Counted from the stretch's first letter, positions 46,501 to 58,605 are shown. The stretch: 64,000 nucleotides of DNA from Annona cherimola (GCA_030490835.1 CM059971.1:43882012-43946011); one strand, 5' to 3'. Numbers and translations are program-made. Notes: generated from the sequence alone by a model not told the origin.

Positions 46501-48699
46501 ACATCTAAGTGCTACCTGGATGCATCGAAAATGGAGAGAAATTTGCTTCTTTTAATACCTGATCCTTAATTTCTTCTTGATCGGGTATACATAGGCGACC
46601 CCTATATCTGTAAATTGCATTTTCATCTTGTACCTATTCATTGTGATTTTTCTTGATCATTTTCTCAGCATAATTTTTTAAATCCCCATTTTTTTGTTGA
46701 GCCATTTTAATTTGCTCAAATAAATTCGACTGGATTTGTAATTGAGACAATCTAACTTGTTCCCCAGGTGGGCTTATAATTAATTCTAGTTGTCTCAATT
46801 CTTGTAATAGCCCTTCTTCCTTTGTGATGAGATGTGCTAAACTAATATTTCTACTTAGCGCATCGGCTATTACATTGGCTTTGCCTGAATGATATAAAAT
46901 GTTGAGGTCATAATCTTTAAGTAACTTGAGTCATCTTCTTTGCCTCATATTTAATTCCTTTTGAGTAAAAATGTACTTGAGGCTTTTATGATCAGTATAT
47001 ACCTCACATTTAACTCCATACAAATAATGTCTCCAAATTTTCAAGGCAAAGACTACTGCTGCCAATTCTAAGTCATGGGTTGGATAGTTTACCTCATTTG
47101 GCTTGAGTTGATGAATGCGTATGATATAACTTTTCCATTTTGCATTATTACACATCCTAATCTTTTGTTCGAGGCATCACTATAGATCAGAAACCCTTCC
47201 TTCTCTGTAGGTAGTGTTAGAATTGGCACTTTGACGAGTCTTTTCTTTAACTCTTGGAAGCTATTCTCACGTTCTGATGTCCATTCATACCGTACTCCTT
47301 TCCTTGTCAGCTTTGTGAGCGGAGCTGACAATTGTGAGAATCCTTCAACAAATCTCCTATAGTAGCCAGCTAGCCCTAGAAAACTTGTTATTTCTGTGAT
47401 ATTTGTGGCTTGTGGCCACTTTGTTATTGCCTCAATCTTTTGAGGATCTACCTATACTCCCTTCTCAGATATAATGTGGCCGAGAAAGGCTACCTGTTTC
47501 AAACAAAATTCACATTTCTTGAATTTTGCATATAATTTCTCACTTCGGAGAATTTCTAACACTATCCTTAGATGTTTCTCATGCTCTACTTCTGTCTTTG
47601 AATAAATCAATATGTCATCGATGAATACCACCCAAATTGATCTAAAAATTCTCAAAAGATTCTGTTCATCATATCAATAAACACAACTGGGACATTCGTT
47701 AGTCCAAATGGCATGACTAAGAATTCATAATGCCCATATCTTGTTCTAAATGCCGTTTTATGAATGTCTTTTGGACATATCCTCAGCTGGTGGTATCCTA
47801 ACTGTAAATCAATTTTTGAAAAAGTAGAAGCTCCTTTTAACTGATCAAAGAGATCATCTATTCTTGGGAGCGGGTACTTATTTTTTACTGTTACTTTATT
47901 CAATTCTCTGTAATTAATACAGAGTCTCAAACTCCTATCCTTTTTCCTTACAAATAGTATTGGAGCTCCCCAAGGCGATGCACTGGGTCTAATAAATCCT
48001 TTATTTAATAAATCTGGGATTTGTACTTTCAATTCAGCCAATTCAACTGGCGCCATCCTATATGGGGCCTTAGATATTGGACCTGTCCCCGAGATAAGTT
48101 CTATTTCCATATCCATCTCTCTTTCCAGTGGTAAATTACATAACTCTTTTGAAAAAATATCTGGAAATTCCTTTACCACTGGAATTTGTTCCATAGGTAC
48201 CCCATCTCTTTTTATTGTGTTTATAGAGACCAGATAGGCTGTACATTGTTAGCTTATCAGCTTAGCTTCTTTCATAGTTGATACCATTCTTATTGTGTTT
48301 TCTGGCTGTCTTATTTTACTGATCTCTATTTCATCTTTTGGTGCTTCAAATTGCACCTTTTATTTCTGCAATCAATTGTCGTACCCCATTGACTTAGCCA
48401 ATCCATCCCTAGTATGACATCGAACTTTGTCATTGGTAATAGGATGAGATCAGCTTCTAGTATTTTTATCTCTATCCTGATAGGACATGCCTTACAAATT
48501 TGATTTATACTTGCCAACCTATATACTGGGGATTCTACATGTATAGTACTACTGGTTTCTTCTACCCGAAGTGCGTGTGTGGTCACGAATTGGTATAAAA
48601 TAAATGAATGCGTAGCTCCTGAATCAAATAAAGCTACTGCAGGATTTCCCAAAATGTAAATCATACCTGTAATTACTTTTTCCTCCATCTCTTATGACT
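43545..48699 (-). pseudogene. pol: pol (PR-RT-RH-IN-chromodomain) of element D, interrupted by solo LTR H
   Basis: Minus strand in order. Protease with FDSGATHSFI (about 48620). RT with [34 protein letters not shown] and [12 protein letters not shown] (about 47450-48194). RNase H with YSDASNK and [11 protein letters not shown] (about 46930-47330). Integrase with CLTCQ zinc-finger cysteines, WVIVDRLSKVAHF, SDRDSSFTSQF and VNQIVEDM. GPFEVLEKIGNLA is then broken by LTR H (43851-45593), and the end resumes with YRIALPPAL, FHISMLRKYV and the chromodomain-like KILDFKIKKL, EYVKVQWNRYSEF, WELREEVERKYPQLF. Stops and frameshifts split the frame at several places. The catalytic residues that can be checked are mostly intact. 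Confidence 0.94.
43851..45593. repeat. solo LTR H, unrelated to the other LTRs (about 1743 bp)
   Basis: Inserted between the LA and YR codons of D integrase. It begins TGTAACACCCC and ends CCTTACA, giving TGTAA/TTACA inverted ends. Flanks GCTAG (43846-43850) and GCTAA (45594-45598) fit a 5-bp duplication with one change; the uninterrupted reading is GGCTAAG. It contains a GC-rich stretch with an inverted element CTGACCGGTCAG (about 45325). No internal genes; the 44960-45223 ORF has no support. The TGTAACACC start suggests a plus-strand LTR, but orientation is not proven. Confidence 0.8.
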
Positions 48700-50001
48700 C
48701 TATTTGGGTGAGGGCTTGGATACGTACTGGTTTGACAGCAATACCAGGCCGATTGACGATGATGGGGGCCTTTTGCTGGGCCGGCCTCCCTCGGGCTGGT
48801 GCTCCTTGTGGCTTATTTGGACAGTTGAAATATGTCCAACTTGACCACAGTTGAAGCACTTTATTATTTTGGCTTCATCGGTCCCGCAATCTCGGGCCAT
48901 GTGACCAAATTAGCCACACTTGTAGTATTTCCCCGATCCTTGTAAACATTCGCCTGAATGGCGTTTGTGGCAAGTTTTGCAAATCGGGGTGCTCTTTGTC
49001 TTGTCATCGATCTTTTTTCTCCTGGCGATTACCCTTTTTTCTTTATTAGTCTCACCATCCTTGGAGGCTGTAAAGAATTATTTTTGAGCTTGCCTAAGCT
49101 CTTGAGTCCTCATTGACTCCATTTCCAATGCCCAAGCCCTTTCGATGCTAGAGGCATAATCTTTTATTAGTAATGGGGCTAACCTCTCTCTTAGCTGAGG
49201 TCTTAATCACCTCTGGAACCTTTGTGCCTTATTCTCTGGCACATTGGCAATCCATGGCATGTATCTTACCAAGGTGTTGAATTTGTGGCATATTCCGTGA
49301 CTATCATCCTGCCTTAGTAAAGTTTCTTGAACTCTATTACCCTCTGGCTCTGTAGCCCTATAGGGAGATATCCTTTGTTAAATCCCTTCAAAAATTTATG
49401 CCACATAACTTGCTCAAGATGTGGCATGGTGACCATTTGTGTTTCCCACCATTCATAGGCGTCTTTTACTAGTAGGTGGGTAGCGCACACACTTTTTACT
49501 GATCATTGCAAGGCGATTTCTTGAATAGCTTCTTGATTTTTATGACCCACTACTCTGCAATGAGGGGGTCTGGTTCCCCTGCAAACTTAGGCAGGCACTG
49601 GGCAAGGAAAGCATGATAGCTTTCCTGTCGGCTTCTAGGAGACTATCCTCCCTTCCCCTTGATGTTTCGGGGTTAGCCGATGTCTCTGGTCGCTCCCCGT
49701 CTCCTCTTGATGGTGGGGCCCACTGGTTCCACATTCCTTGTAATAAACCAGCAACCTGGGCTGTCCATTGCTGCATGGCTTTCTCAATTACTGCAGCTAT
49801 TCTTTCTTCTATATTGACCTCTGCTGGAGGTCTAGAGCTTCCCTCTCGTCGTGGGTGGGTCCTAGAGGACTGCTCTTCGGATTCTGCCCTATTAGTCATT
49901 TTACTGGCCTCGCCCCTTGTTTGTTCAATTGATTCCTCCATCGGGGTCTTTCCCTTGTTAGCTCTTGCTTTAGCTCTGGTGAGTGGCATTTTCAACTTCA
50001 T
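48700..50001 (-). pseudogene. gag: gag of element D, broken
   Basis: The start is either 50001 (MKLKMPLTRAKARANKG) or the internal ATG at 49989 (MPLTRAKARANKGKTP), which better matches the gag start of copy 2. Seen: charged N-terminus, ERIAAVIEKAMQQWTAQVAG (about 49750-49810), then a frame change near 49600 and capsid-core remnants on to about 49050. The first knuckle near 48910 has lost its first Cys (YYKCG) and carries a TAA where other copies have Gln. The second, CFNCGQVGHIST (about 48840), is followed by a shift. Clearly homologous to copies 1 and 2 but more decayed. Confidence 0.88.
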
Positions 50002-50231
50002 AAAACATTCATTAGTATAACATCAATATTTATCATATCATGACACACTTAGTCAAATAAACATAGTCACATGATCATATATTATACATCATCATCAAAC
50101 CTTTATACATATATCAAACTTTTGTACATAGGCTAGTTTAGCCTTATGTACCTATTTTCAACATTATTTACATATTTATAAAAAAAATAAGATGTCTTGG
50201 CGGTGGCTGTCTTCTTGATCCCCATCCCTTT
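50002..50231. other. spacer between ORF0 and gag, element D
   Basis: About 230 bp, AT-rich, shorter than the 460-470 bp spacer of copies 1 and 2. No gene or clear signal seen. Confidence 0.5.
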
Positions 50232-51041
50232 TTAACGTCCCCTTCTTCTTAACCTTAGGAACCTTCTAAGACTGAATGATACTTGTGTGCGTTCCTCAGT
50301 AATTGTACTGGTATCAGACCAGTCTCGAGGTCCTGGGTTCTCGTCTTCCTCTTCGCTATTAGACCACTCTATAGGGTCCTCATTATCATCTGCTGGAGGG
50401 GCGGGAGGTGGGGCTTCGGGCATAACTTCTTACTTTATGACCCTTAGAATAACCTCACCAGGCTATTTAGGAGGGGGTTGCTCCATTACTTCTTCTCCCC
50501 TTGCCAAAGCTTCCCGACGTTCCTAGGCAGCCTCTCTTTCCCTGCGGTCTACCTGAGCCCATGGTGTTCCATATCGGAACTGAATGTATCCAACATCAAA
50601 TCTAAACCATGGCCCTGGATTAGGTGGAACTGGGGCAACTCTCCTTCTCTAATACCTTTCTTGGTCTTCCTCAGTGACCCAATTGGTGACCATCGATAAC
50701 CTAGGCAGTGAGCTGGCTGGGGTATATTCGGGAGAAGCTGGAGTGTATACTGGAGAGTCTAAGAGTGTAAGCACCTTGCTAGAGGACTCTGCCTGCTGGA
50801 TTTCAGGTAATACTGGAAACCCTGGTGGTTAGCTGGGGAAGATTGTAGGTACTAGAGGGCGACCTGCTTCTGGTCCTCTAATATATGATAGAGGTTGAGC
50901 CTGGTATCTAGTTGGAACTGGGGGTCTCATGGTTAGACCTTCTTGGGATGCTAACCATCTATTAACTCTTTCCTGAGCCCATTCCCTTTCTTGTTCCTCT
51001 AATTCCCATGCACTTACTGCAGCCTTTCCTTTATCTGCCAT
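50232..51041 (-). pseudogene. ORF0 of element D (270 codons, five in-frame stops, no frameshift)
   Basis: Homologue of 2816-3655. Start MADKGKAAVSAWELEE at 51041. The same frame runs to the TAA at 50232 despite internal stops, so only substitutions have accumulated. Conserved with copy 1: charged helical N-terminus with RVNRWLASQ (copy 1 NMNRWWESQ); FPS then PPGF; VPPNPGPWFRF followed by GYIQFRYGTPW (copy 1 PPNAGPWYRF, GCIQFRYGASW); PGEVILRVI; an Asp/Glu-rich tail with DNEDPIEW and SEEEDE; a DWSDTSTI block (copy 1 AWSDTNTI); and a basic end, RRFLRLRRRGR. No known domain recognised. Length and boundaries match copy 1, which supports a genuine element-encoded protein. Confidence 0.8.
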
Positions 51042-51142
51042 CTACATATAGATTATCAATGATAAATTAATTAATCGTAATCATGATTTCATGTATTCTA
51101 ACTTGATCATTTCTTTCCTTTTTTGCCTATTTACCAATTCAT

Positions 51143-51154
51143 GCTCTGATACCA
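51143..51154 (-). other. primer-binding site, element D
   Basis: Minus strand TGGTATCAGAGC, complementary to the 3' end of plant initiator methionine tRNA, five bases inside the 5' LTR. All twelve bases fit. Confidence 0.9.
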
Positions 51155-51159
51155 ACTTC

Positions 51160-52569
51160 TGTGGCACCCCGGAAGCCTTACTCCGGGACCGTTTTTGATT
51201 GGTAAACATGACTCACGATTATTGCCCTGATCACACGGCAAGATTTTTTTCTTTTTATATATATATAACATCAATACATGGAGAATTATCATCATTCATT
51301 CAATTGGAAAGATATTTTTCACATCAAAATCTTTATTATTATCTTTACACAAACATTATCATACATCACATTTCTATCACAATTCTGCATGTCATTTTGC
51401 ATGCTACCTTCATCATTATTTCCTGTCTGACGTTTGAAAAACATGGTTGATTCATAATACTCAGTAAGCAAGCCATACATAAATTTTCAATCTTTTTCAT
51501 GCATTTCATAAAATGCAAGTGCAATGCATTCATATCATTCATGACATTCCTTTAGATACGACGCTAGCTAGGCGCCCATCCCATCCATCCTCCCATCTCA
51601 GGGAGGTCGCCGCCGGCCTGGGCTTATATAAGCGACTTGACGATAGAGAGGGGGACATCCGGTCCTCTTACTACCTCAACTATGGCCTATTCTTCGTGCA
51701 CCATGCTCATTTACATACACATGCCGGCATGATATTTACAAATCATAAAAATTTTATAAAAACATTTAACAAGTAGTTTAGCAATCATTTCATATAAAGC
51801 ATTATAGGAATGGTCATCCTTAAATATAATTCATAAAACATGCGAGCAAACAATTTGCAATCATTTAGAAACATTTAAGAAAGCATATAACTTTCTTACC
51901 TCCTTAGTCGGTGTCCTCGACCTTTTCTTTCCCTTTTCCTATCCAAGGAAAAAGGACATTTCATTCATTCCATTCAGGTTGCTTCCTACGCATGCTTAAT
52001 AATATTTGGTTATTATCTCCTTATACGGATTCTTTTATCCATAAGTTATTCAAAAAAATTCCATCCTTATAATATAGATATTAATCTTAAATTTTCTCCA
52101 AAATCACGCTATTTACTATTCATAGTTACTGTATCAAATTATTATTCATCTGAGGTTACTGTTCACAGCGTGTTGATTACTGTTCATGAGTTCTAAAAAT
52201 CGACATTTTTTCTAAAAATAAAAAATACCATGACATAGCTTAGGTTTAGTATATCATGGAAAAATTCATGAATTTTGAATTTATCATCATTACATTGTCC
52301 AATTAAATCATTTTCCCATATACTAAAATTAATCATAATTTCACTTAAGCATAATCCTTAAATCCAAAAATCATGAGATTAATATATCATTATTCCAACA
52401 TCATAATTATCATAAACATTCATCTCAAATCATCATTTAGCAATATTGGAGCATTATTTGCACATTGTATACATGATTTTCCCTAATGCTCTTTCTTCAC
52501 TCCAAATTCTTGATGTTTTGACATAATTCCACTTAGGCATTATAACTTTACTTATTTTCTCATGCTTAG
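51160..52569 (-). repeat. 5' LTR of element D, truncated in U3
   Basis: The left end at 51160 (minus strand ...GGGGTGCCACA) adjoins the PBS. It is closely similar to the 3' LTR (41280-43508) until it stops at 52569, in the text that corresponds to about 42456 of the 3' LTR. The start and promoter side are missing. It has the second acceptor AACGTCAG (51427-51428, minus strand) before ACAGG, which the 3' LTR has lost, and the 39-nt mini-exon (51900-51938). Confidence 0.9.
51900..51938 (-). other. predicted leader mini-exon (39 nt), D 5' LTR
   Basis: Minus strand: preceded by TTGGATAG, ends AAGGAG, followed by GTAAGAAAG. With the acceptor at 51427, the third exon would run through the LTR end and PBS to the ORF0 start 385 nt later. 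Confidence 0.55.
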
Positions 52570-53300
52570 TGCACACGAATGGTGGGAGACAATGTTGATT
52601 ACAATGCCACGACCGGAAGATGTGTTTTGGCAAACTTTTGTTGAAGAGTTTAACAAAGAATACCTCCCCGTTGGATTACGGAGTCAAAAAGTGATAGAGT
52701 TTGAAAAACTATATCAAGGGAGGATGATGGTCACCGAGTACGCCACAAAATTCAATGCTCTGGTCAGATATATGCCCTAAATCACAAATGTGCCAGGAAA
52801 TAAGTCACAGAGATTCCAACAAGGATTGAGGCCATATCTCCAAGAAAGTCTTGCCCCTCTGCTGATTAAGGATTATGGTTCAAGCCTCGAGAGAGCAAGG
52901 GCATTGGAGATTGAGGCTTTAAGAACACAAGAACTGAGATTGGGCTCAAGAATGTTCAGCACAAGTCCCAAGGAAATGGAAACTGAGAAGGAAAAGACTA
53001 GAAAAGGAAATGTGAGAAAGGGAAAAGAAATCCCAAAGAAGAAAAGCTCGCCGCTATGTAGAAAATGTCAAAAAGAAACATACAGGCGAGTGTTTAAAGG
53101 GTTCAAACAGGTGCTACAAATGTGGGCAAACGGGTCATATCGCCAAGGAGTGCAGGACAGGAGAAACAAAGGTTGTTAAATGTTATATCTGTGATCAGGT
53201 GGGTCACATTGCCCCGAACTGCCCAAATAAGGCGCAGACATCACAAGGACATGGAAGACCTGCTCAGCTCGGAATACCCAGACGAAATCTCAAGAACAGG
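52570..53300 (+). pseudogene. gag: gag fragment E (A family), 5' truncated
   Basis: Begins abruptly at AHEWWETMLITMPRPEDV, directly after the truncated D LTR. The capsid core (EEFNKEYLPVGLRSQ, MMVTEYATKFNALVRY) is interrupted by TAA at 52778-52780 where relatives have Trp. It resumes with NKSQRFQQGLRPYL and a Lys-rich linker. A frameshift near 53085 moves the first zinc knuckle out of frame, though its DNA is recognisable; the second (CYICD-type) follows. Very similar to copy 2 gag. Confidence 0.9.
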
Positions 53301-55728
53301 AGGAAAAGGTGGTCACAGGTACGGTTTATATTTTAGGAAATTTGGCTATAGCCTTGTTTGATTTAGGTGCTAGCCATTCATTCATAGCATGTCAGTATGT
53401 GACCACGCATGCACTATCGGTAGAAGAGACTAATCAGATCATTCATGTATAATCCCTTGTTTATAGGTTTGCCAGTTCTAGCCAAGTATGGAAAGCATGC
53501 CCAATTAGGATAGGATCGCTGATTCTAGAAGCCAATTTGATCCTATTGCCCATGACTAAATTTGATGTGATATTGGGTATGGATTGGCTAAGTCAATGGG
53601 GGCTACCATAGATTATAAGAATAAGAAGGTGCAATTTGAAGCAACTCCAGGAAAGGAGATAGCCATTGGGAAGCTGAGGCAACCTGAAAATTCATATATA
53701 TTGATATCATCTATGAAAGCCGTCAGGATGATCCGACAAAAATGTTAAACATATTTGGTGTCAGTGAATATGGAGAAAAGCACGGAGGTAGAAATTAATC
53801 AGATACCGGTGGTTAAGGAATTTCCTGACGTATTTCCAAAGGAGTTAACCACATTGCCTCCACAACGGGAAATGGATATGACTATAGATGTTATGTTGGG
53901 TACAACCTCAATATCTAAAACTCCATACAAAATAGCGCCAGCCGAAATGAATGAACTAAGGACTCAAATACAAGAGCTGTTGGATAAGGGTATCATCAAA
54001 CCCAGTGTGTCACCTTGGGGAGCTCTGGTATTGTTTGTAAGGAAAAAAGATAGAAGTTTGATGTTATGTATTGATTACCAGGAGATAAATAAAGTTACAA
54101 TAAAAAATAAGTATCCATTGCCCAGGATCGATGATTTATTTGATCAATTGCAATGAGCCACAACTTTCTCCAAGATTGATTTGCAGTCAGGGTATCATTA
54201 ATTGAGGATAAGTCCTGTAGATGTTCATAAGATAGCTTTTCGAACTAGGTATGGACATTATGAGTTTTTGGTAATGCCTTTCGGACTTACTAATGCCCCT
54301 TTTGTATGCATGGATATGATGAATAGAGTTTTTCGGGACTATCTTGATCAATTTGTGGTTGTATTTATCGACAATGTCCTGATCTACTCAAAAACGGAGA
54401 AAGAACATGAAAATCATTTACGAAGAGTTTTGGAAGGATTGAGAAAAGAAAAATTATATGCCAAATTGAAGAAATGTGAGTTTTGGTTGAAACAAATAGG
54501 ATTTCTTGGGCATATAATATCTGAAAGAGGTATTCAAGTTGATCTTCAAAAGATTGAAGCAGTGTTGAAATGGCCAAGGCCAACAATCATTACAGAAATT
54601 CGAAGTTTTATAGGGTTGGCCAGTTATTATAGAAGATTCGTTGAAGGATTTTCACAACTATCAGCCCCGTTAACAAGGTTGACTCGTAAAGGAGTTAGGT
54701 ATGTATGGTTGAAGAATGTGAGCGCAGTTTTTAAGAATTGAAACAGCGGTTGGTACAAGCGCCCATCCTAACCCTACAAGAAGAAAAGGACTAGGATGAT
54801 GTTTGTGGTCTACAAGGCCGGTTTGTGGTCTACAGTGATGTTTCAAGAAAGGACTAGGATGTGTACTGATGCAAAGAGGGAAAGTGATAGCCTATGCGTC
54901 GCGACAGTTGAAGCCCAATAAGGTAAGCTACCCCACACATGATTTAGAATTAGCAGTTGTGGTGTTTGCCTTGAAAATATGGAGACACTACCTGTATGGT
55001 GCAAGATGTGAGATTTATACAGATCACAAGAGCCTTAAATACATTTTCACTCAGAGGGAGTTGAACATGAGACAAAGGAGATGGCTCGAGTTATTGAAGG
55101 ACTACGATTTGGAAATTTTATACCATCTAGGTAAGGCAAATGTGGTAGCTGATGCATTGAGCAGAAATGTCAGCTTAGCGCATCTTATCACCAATGAGGA
55201 AGGATTGCTTCAGGAGATAAGACAAATGGAACTGATTGTATGTCCATATGGAATTCAAACAAGATTATCACAACTATGCATACAATCGTCACTTTTTGAA
55301 CAGATCAAGACTGCGCAGCAAAAGGATACAGACCTACATACACATGTAGAAAAGATGAAGAAAAAGGAATTATCTAAATTTGCTATTGATGAGCAGGGTA
55401 TGTATAGGTATAAGGGTCGCCTTTGCATACCTAATACAGTTGAGTTAACGGAACAGATCCTTAAGGAGGCACATTTTTCGCCATTCTCTATTCACCTGGG
55501 AAGTACTAAAATGTATCAGGATCTCAAGAAAGCATATTGGTGGAATAATATGAAAAGGGAGATCGCTGAATACGTGGCTAAGTGCTTAACTTGCCAACGG
55601 GTGAAAGCAGATTCCAAAGAGTGCCTGGAAAACTAAAGTCCTTAGAAATCCCTGAATGGAAGTAGGACGACATCACTATGGATTTTATTAAATGTTTACC
55701 TAAGACCCAAGAAGGAAATGATTCCATA
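53301..55728 (+). pseudogene. pol: pol fragment E: PR, RT, RH and start of integrase
   Basis: Protease (FDLGASHSF, with Gly replacing none of the Asp but the DSG Ser changed to Leu), RT in pieces at 53755-54156 and 54202-54741 ([21 protein letters not shown]). The RT active-site box reads [11 protein letters not shown], so the second Asp is replaced by Asn. RNase H and the integrase zinc finger follow (54869-55636: [18 protein letters not shown]), with an insertion-like duplication near 54780-54850. Integrase stops at 55728 (NDSI) where a D-type LTR is inserted. Several frameshifts; non-functional. Confidence 0.9.
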
Positions 55729-56515
55729 TGTGAAACCCCAATCTTAGACATGTGTATAAAACCCTAGGATTGTAAACCCTAGGTAACATATTTGGGAAAT
55801 ATACATTTATGAGTATGAAATATGTGGGAATAGAGGTTAAAATAATTATTTATGAAATTTGGATGAATAGTGCACGTGAATAGTAACCTTGAGATTAAGA
55901 CACGTGATTAAGAGTTAATCACTTGGATTAACCTAATCACAAAAAGACGAAAAGGAGATTTAATCACTACAAGATGAAATAGCAATTCTTTTTTATATTT
56001 TAATCCAATTTTGGATTTTAGTGAAAAATTAAAGAAAAATTCATAATTTGCAAATGGTTAAAAATTCATGATGAACATGATGAATGGGTTAAGATGTGAT
56101 GAAAATCACAATCAAGGGTCAAGATTAAACGTCAAATGGAGATCGAAAAGTAATTTATCTTTTTCATTAAATTCCATTTGACTTTTTATTAAATTAAATA
56201 ATTAAAAAATAAAAAAATAATAAATGAACAGCAGCTATTGCAGGAGCATGGCAAGGGGTGGGTGGATATTTGACCAAAAATTAATGGTTGAAATTCATCC
56301 TCATCCAAGATCAATGGCTAAGATTTAATTAGCATAAATTAAATAATTTTAAAAATAAAAAAATCATGAAAATAGGGCTGCTATAGGGGGGATGGAGCAG
56401 CTATAGGGTGGGCTGCATAAGGCTCCATGTACCTATTTAAAATTAGAAAAAAGCACATTTGCAATTAACACCTCAAGCAAGGGGGTAAAATCTAATTTTA
56501 TGAAAAATCAAGCCC

Positions 56516-56523
56516 TATAAATA
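56516..56523 (+). promoter_or_regulatory. TATA box of the plus-strand D-type LTR
   Basis: TATAAATAGGGGC matches the D LTR on the minus strand. It places the leader exons downstream within the transcript. Confidence 0.6.
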
Positions 56524-57348
56524 GGGGCGAAGGGGGGACGTCCAAAGCACAGCAAACCTAGCTCCATTCGAGCATTTCTTACCCCCACCACGTTTTACCC
56601 TTGAGGAGAAAGTTAGAGAAAGAAAGTGTGAGAAAAAGAGGAATATCTCCACGTCGGGTAAGTGATTTCTTCCCAAATTTCTTTTGAGTGTTAATTAGGG
56701 TAAAACCATACTTAGATAATGCCTAATCATGAGAAAATAAGTAAAGTTATAATGCTTAATTGAAATTATGCCGAAACATCGAAAATTTGGAGCGAAGATA
56801 GAGCATTCGGGAAGATAGCATATGATATGTGTAAATAATACTCCAAAATTGATAAATGAATATGATAAATATGATGTTGGAATGATGATATATTAATTTC
56901 ATGATTTTTGGAATTAAGGATTATGCTTACGTGAATTTATGTTGATTTTTAGTATATGGAGAAAATGATTTATTTAGCCAAGTTAACGATGATAAATTCA
57001 AAATTCATAAATTTTTCCATGATATACTAAACATAAGCTATGTCATGGTATTTTTTTTAATTTTGGGAAAAATGTCGGGTGAACAGTACCATAAATAGTA
57101 ATTTGCTACAGTGACATGAACAGTAACTACGAACAGTAAACAGCGTGATTTTGGATAAAATTTGAGATTAATATTTAAATATATGGATGAAATTTTTAAA
57201 GGATTTATGGATAAAAATCCATATAAGAAGGTAATGACCAAATATATTTATAAGATTAACCTCTATAGAAAAAAGGTAATGACTAATGCATGGGAAGCAA
57301 TCTAAGACATGGAATGGTATGGATAAAATATCATTTTTCCTTGTATAG

Positions 57349-57387
57349 AAAAAGGAAAGGAAAATGTGGAGGACACAAACTGAGGAG
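57349..57387 (+). other. predicted leader mini-exon (39 nt), D-type LTR
   Basis: Preceded by TTGTATAG, ends TGAGGAG, followed by GTAAGCAAGC. Predicted intron 1 (56658-57348) is 691 nt, near the 694-695 nt of the minus-strand D copy. Confidence 0.55.
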
Positions 57388-57814
57388 GTAAGCAAGCTAT
57401 ATGCTTTCTAAAATATTTCTAAATGATTGTAAATTGTTTGCTTACGTGTTTTAGGAATTATATTTAAGGATGGTCATTCCTATAATGCCTTACATGAAAT
57501 GATTGCTAACTGCTTGTTAAATTACTTTCTAAATGATTTATCAAGTTTTATGGAGCATGTCATGCCGGCATATGTATGTTCATGGTGCACAAAGAAGAGA
57601 CTTTGGTGGAGGTAGAAAGCGGATCGAGGATCCCCCTTCACTATTGCCAAGTTGTAAGGGCTGTGTACCAGCTGTTGGAAACATGAGGAAAACTAGCTAA
57701 ATCTATGTTTTGATGATTAACAAATCAATTTGAGAAAGTCTTGGCTACTAACAAGTTTGTGAAATGTCTTAAGGAATATACATTTGAAGAAAATCAAGTT
57801 GGAAGGCCAAGTCG

Positions 57815-58525
57815 TTCCCCAAGTCGACTCCAAGATCGACTTCAAACATGCAGAACGTCCAGAGCTGAAAACGGAAGAAGGGAAGGTGAAGTCGCAGGCC
57901 AAGTCGACTCCACCTGTGACTTGGGTAGCCAAGTCGCAAACGAAGTCGACCTCACCATCGACTTCAGTCGGGCGAAACCTTCCAGAGTTGAATTCGAAAT
58001 AGCAGAATGCCGAAGTCGCACCCCAAGTCGACTCCACGTGCGACTTGAGGTGAAGTCGCAGCCGAAGTCGACTCAGACATCGACTTCGCTCAGGCAGACG
58101 GAAAACTTCAAATGACAAGTTCTGGATTACTTGATTTCAAGCCAAACTAAATGAAGATGAAGATCAAGGCAACATAGATACTCAAGCTGAAACATTTGAA
58201 GAAAAATCCAAGTACAAGCAAGAAGCATAAACTCAATCATTCAAATCAAGAAGATATCTAAGATTACATGAGTCAAGATTCAAGATGAATCAAAGTCAAG
58301 ATTTTCAAGAACATCATGACAGTGAAGTCGCAAGGCCAAGTCGACCCCATCTGCGACTTGGGTGAAGTCGCAAAGCCAAGTCGACTTCATGATCGACTTC
58401 AAGTGGGCAAAACCTTCCAGTGTTGAAATTAAAGACAGAAGTTCGCGAAGTCGCACCCGAAGTCGACTCCATCTGCGACTTGGGCGAAGTCGCATCCGAA
58501 GTCGACTCCACCTGCGACTTGGGTC
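57815..58525 (+). repeat. array of GTCGAC-centred dyads in the copia LTR U3
   Basis: Nine GTCGAC hexamers in two clusters (57815-58090 and 58322-58525), most in units of the form AAGTCGCA, spacer, AAGTCGACTCC, spacer, TGCGACTT. The last unit ends about 80 bp before the TATA box. The solo LTR on the other side of the window has the same arrangement. Confidence 0.88.
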
Positions 58526-58605
58526 GCAACGGTCGGAATTAATTCGAACGTTGGCGCATTAAATGCGCGCCACCTACCTTCTAACGTTCGGATTCCCTCC
58601 AAAAT

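Larger units (their letters stand above)
41280..52569 (-). mobile_element. Ty3/gypsy chromovirus element D (second family)
   Basis: Minus-strand element with 5' LTR (51160-52569, truncated), PBS, ORF0, gag, pol with chromodomain, PPT and complete 3' LTR (41280-43508). Same gene order as copies 1 and 2, but clearly different LTRs and diverged proteins. Solo LTR H lies within pol. At 52569/52570 the 5' LTR stops in mid-sequence against gag of fragment E, so about 1 kb of its U3 has been lost by deletion. Coding regions carry several stops and shifts. Confidence 0.92.
55729..57672 (+). repeat. D-type LTR inserted in E integrase, interrupted by the copia element
   Basis: Starts TGTGAAACCCCAATC within the integrase sequence; predicted target copy CCATA (55724-55728). 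Similar to the minus-strand D LTRs: TATAAATA (56516-56523), donor CGG then GTAAGTG (GT at 56658-56659), mini-exon (57349-57387), and the beginning of the conserved GC-rich block (about 57590-57672). The 3' part should lie beyond the copia element, right of the window. Confidence 0.88.

Noticed and set aside
49613..50020. 135-aa plus-strand ORF
   Set aside because: It is the opposite-strand shadow of gag of element D, whose frame matches other gag proteins.
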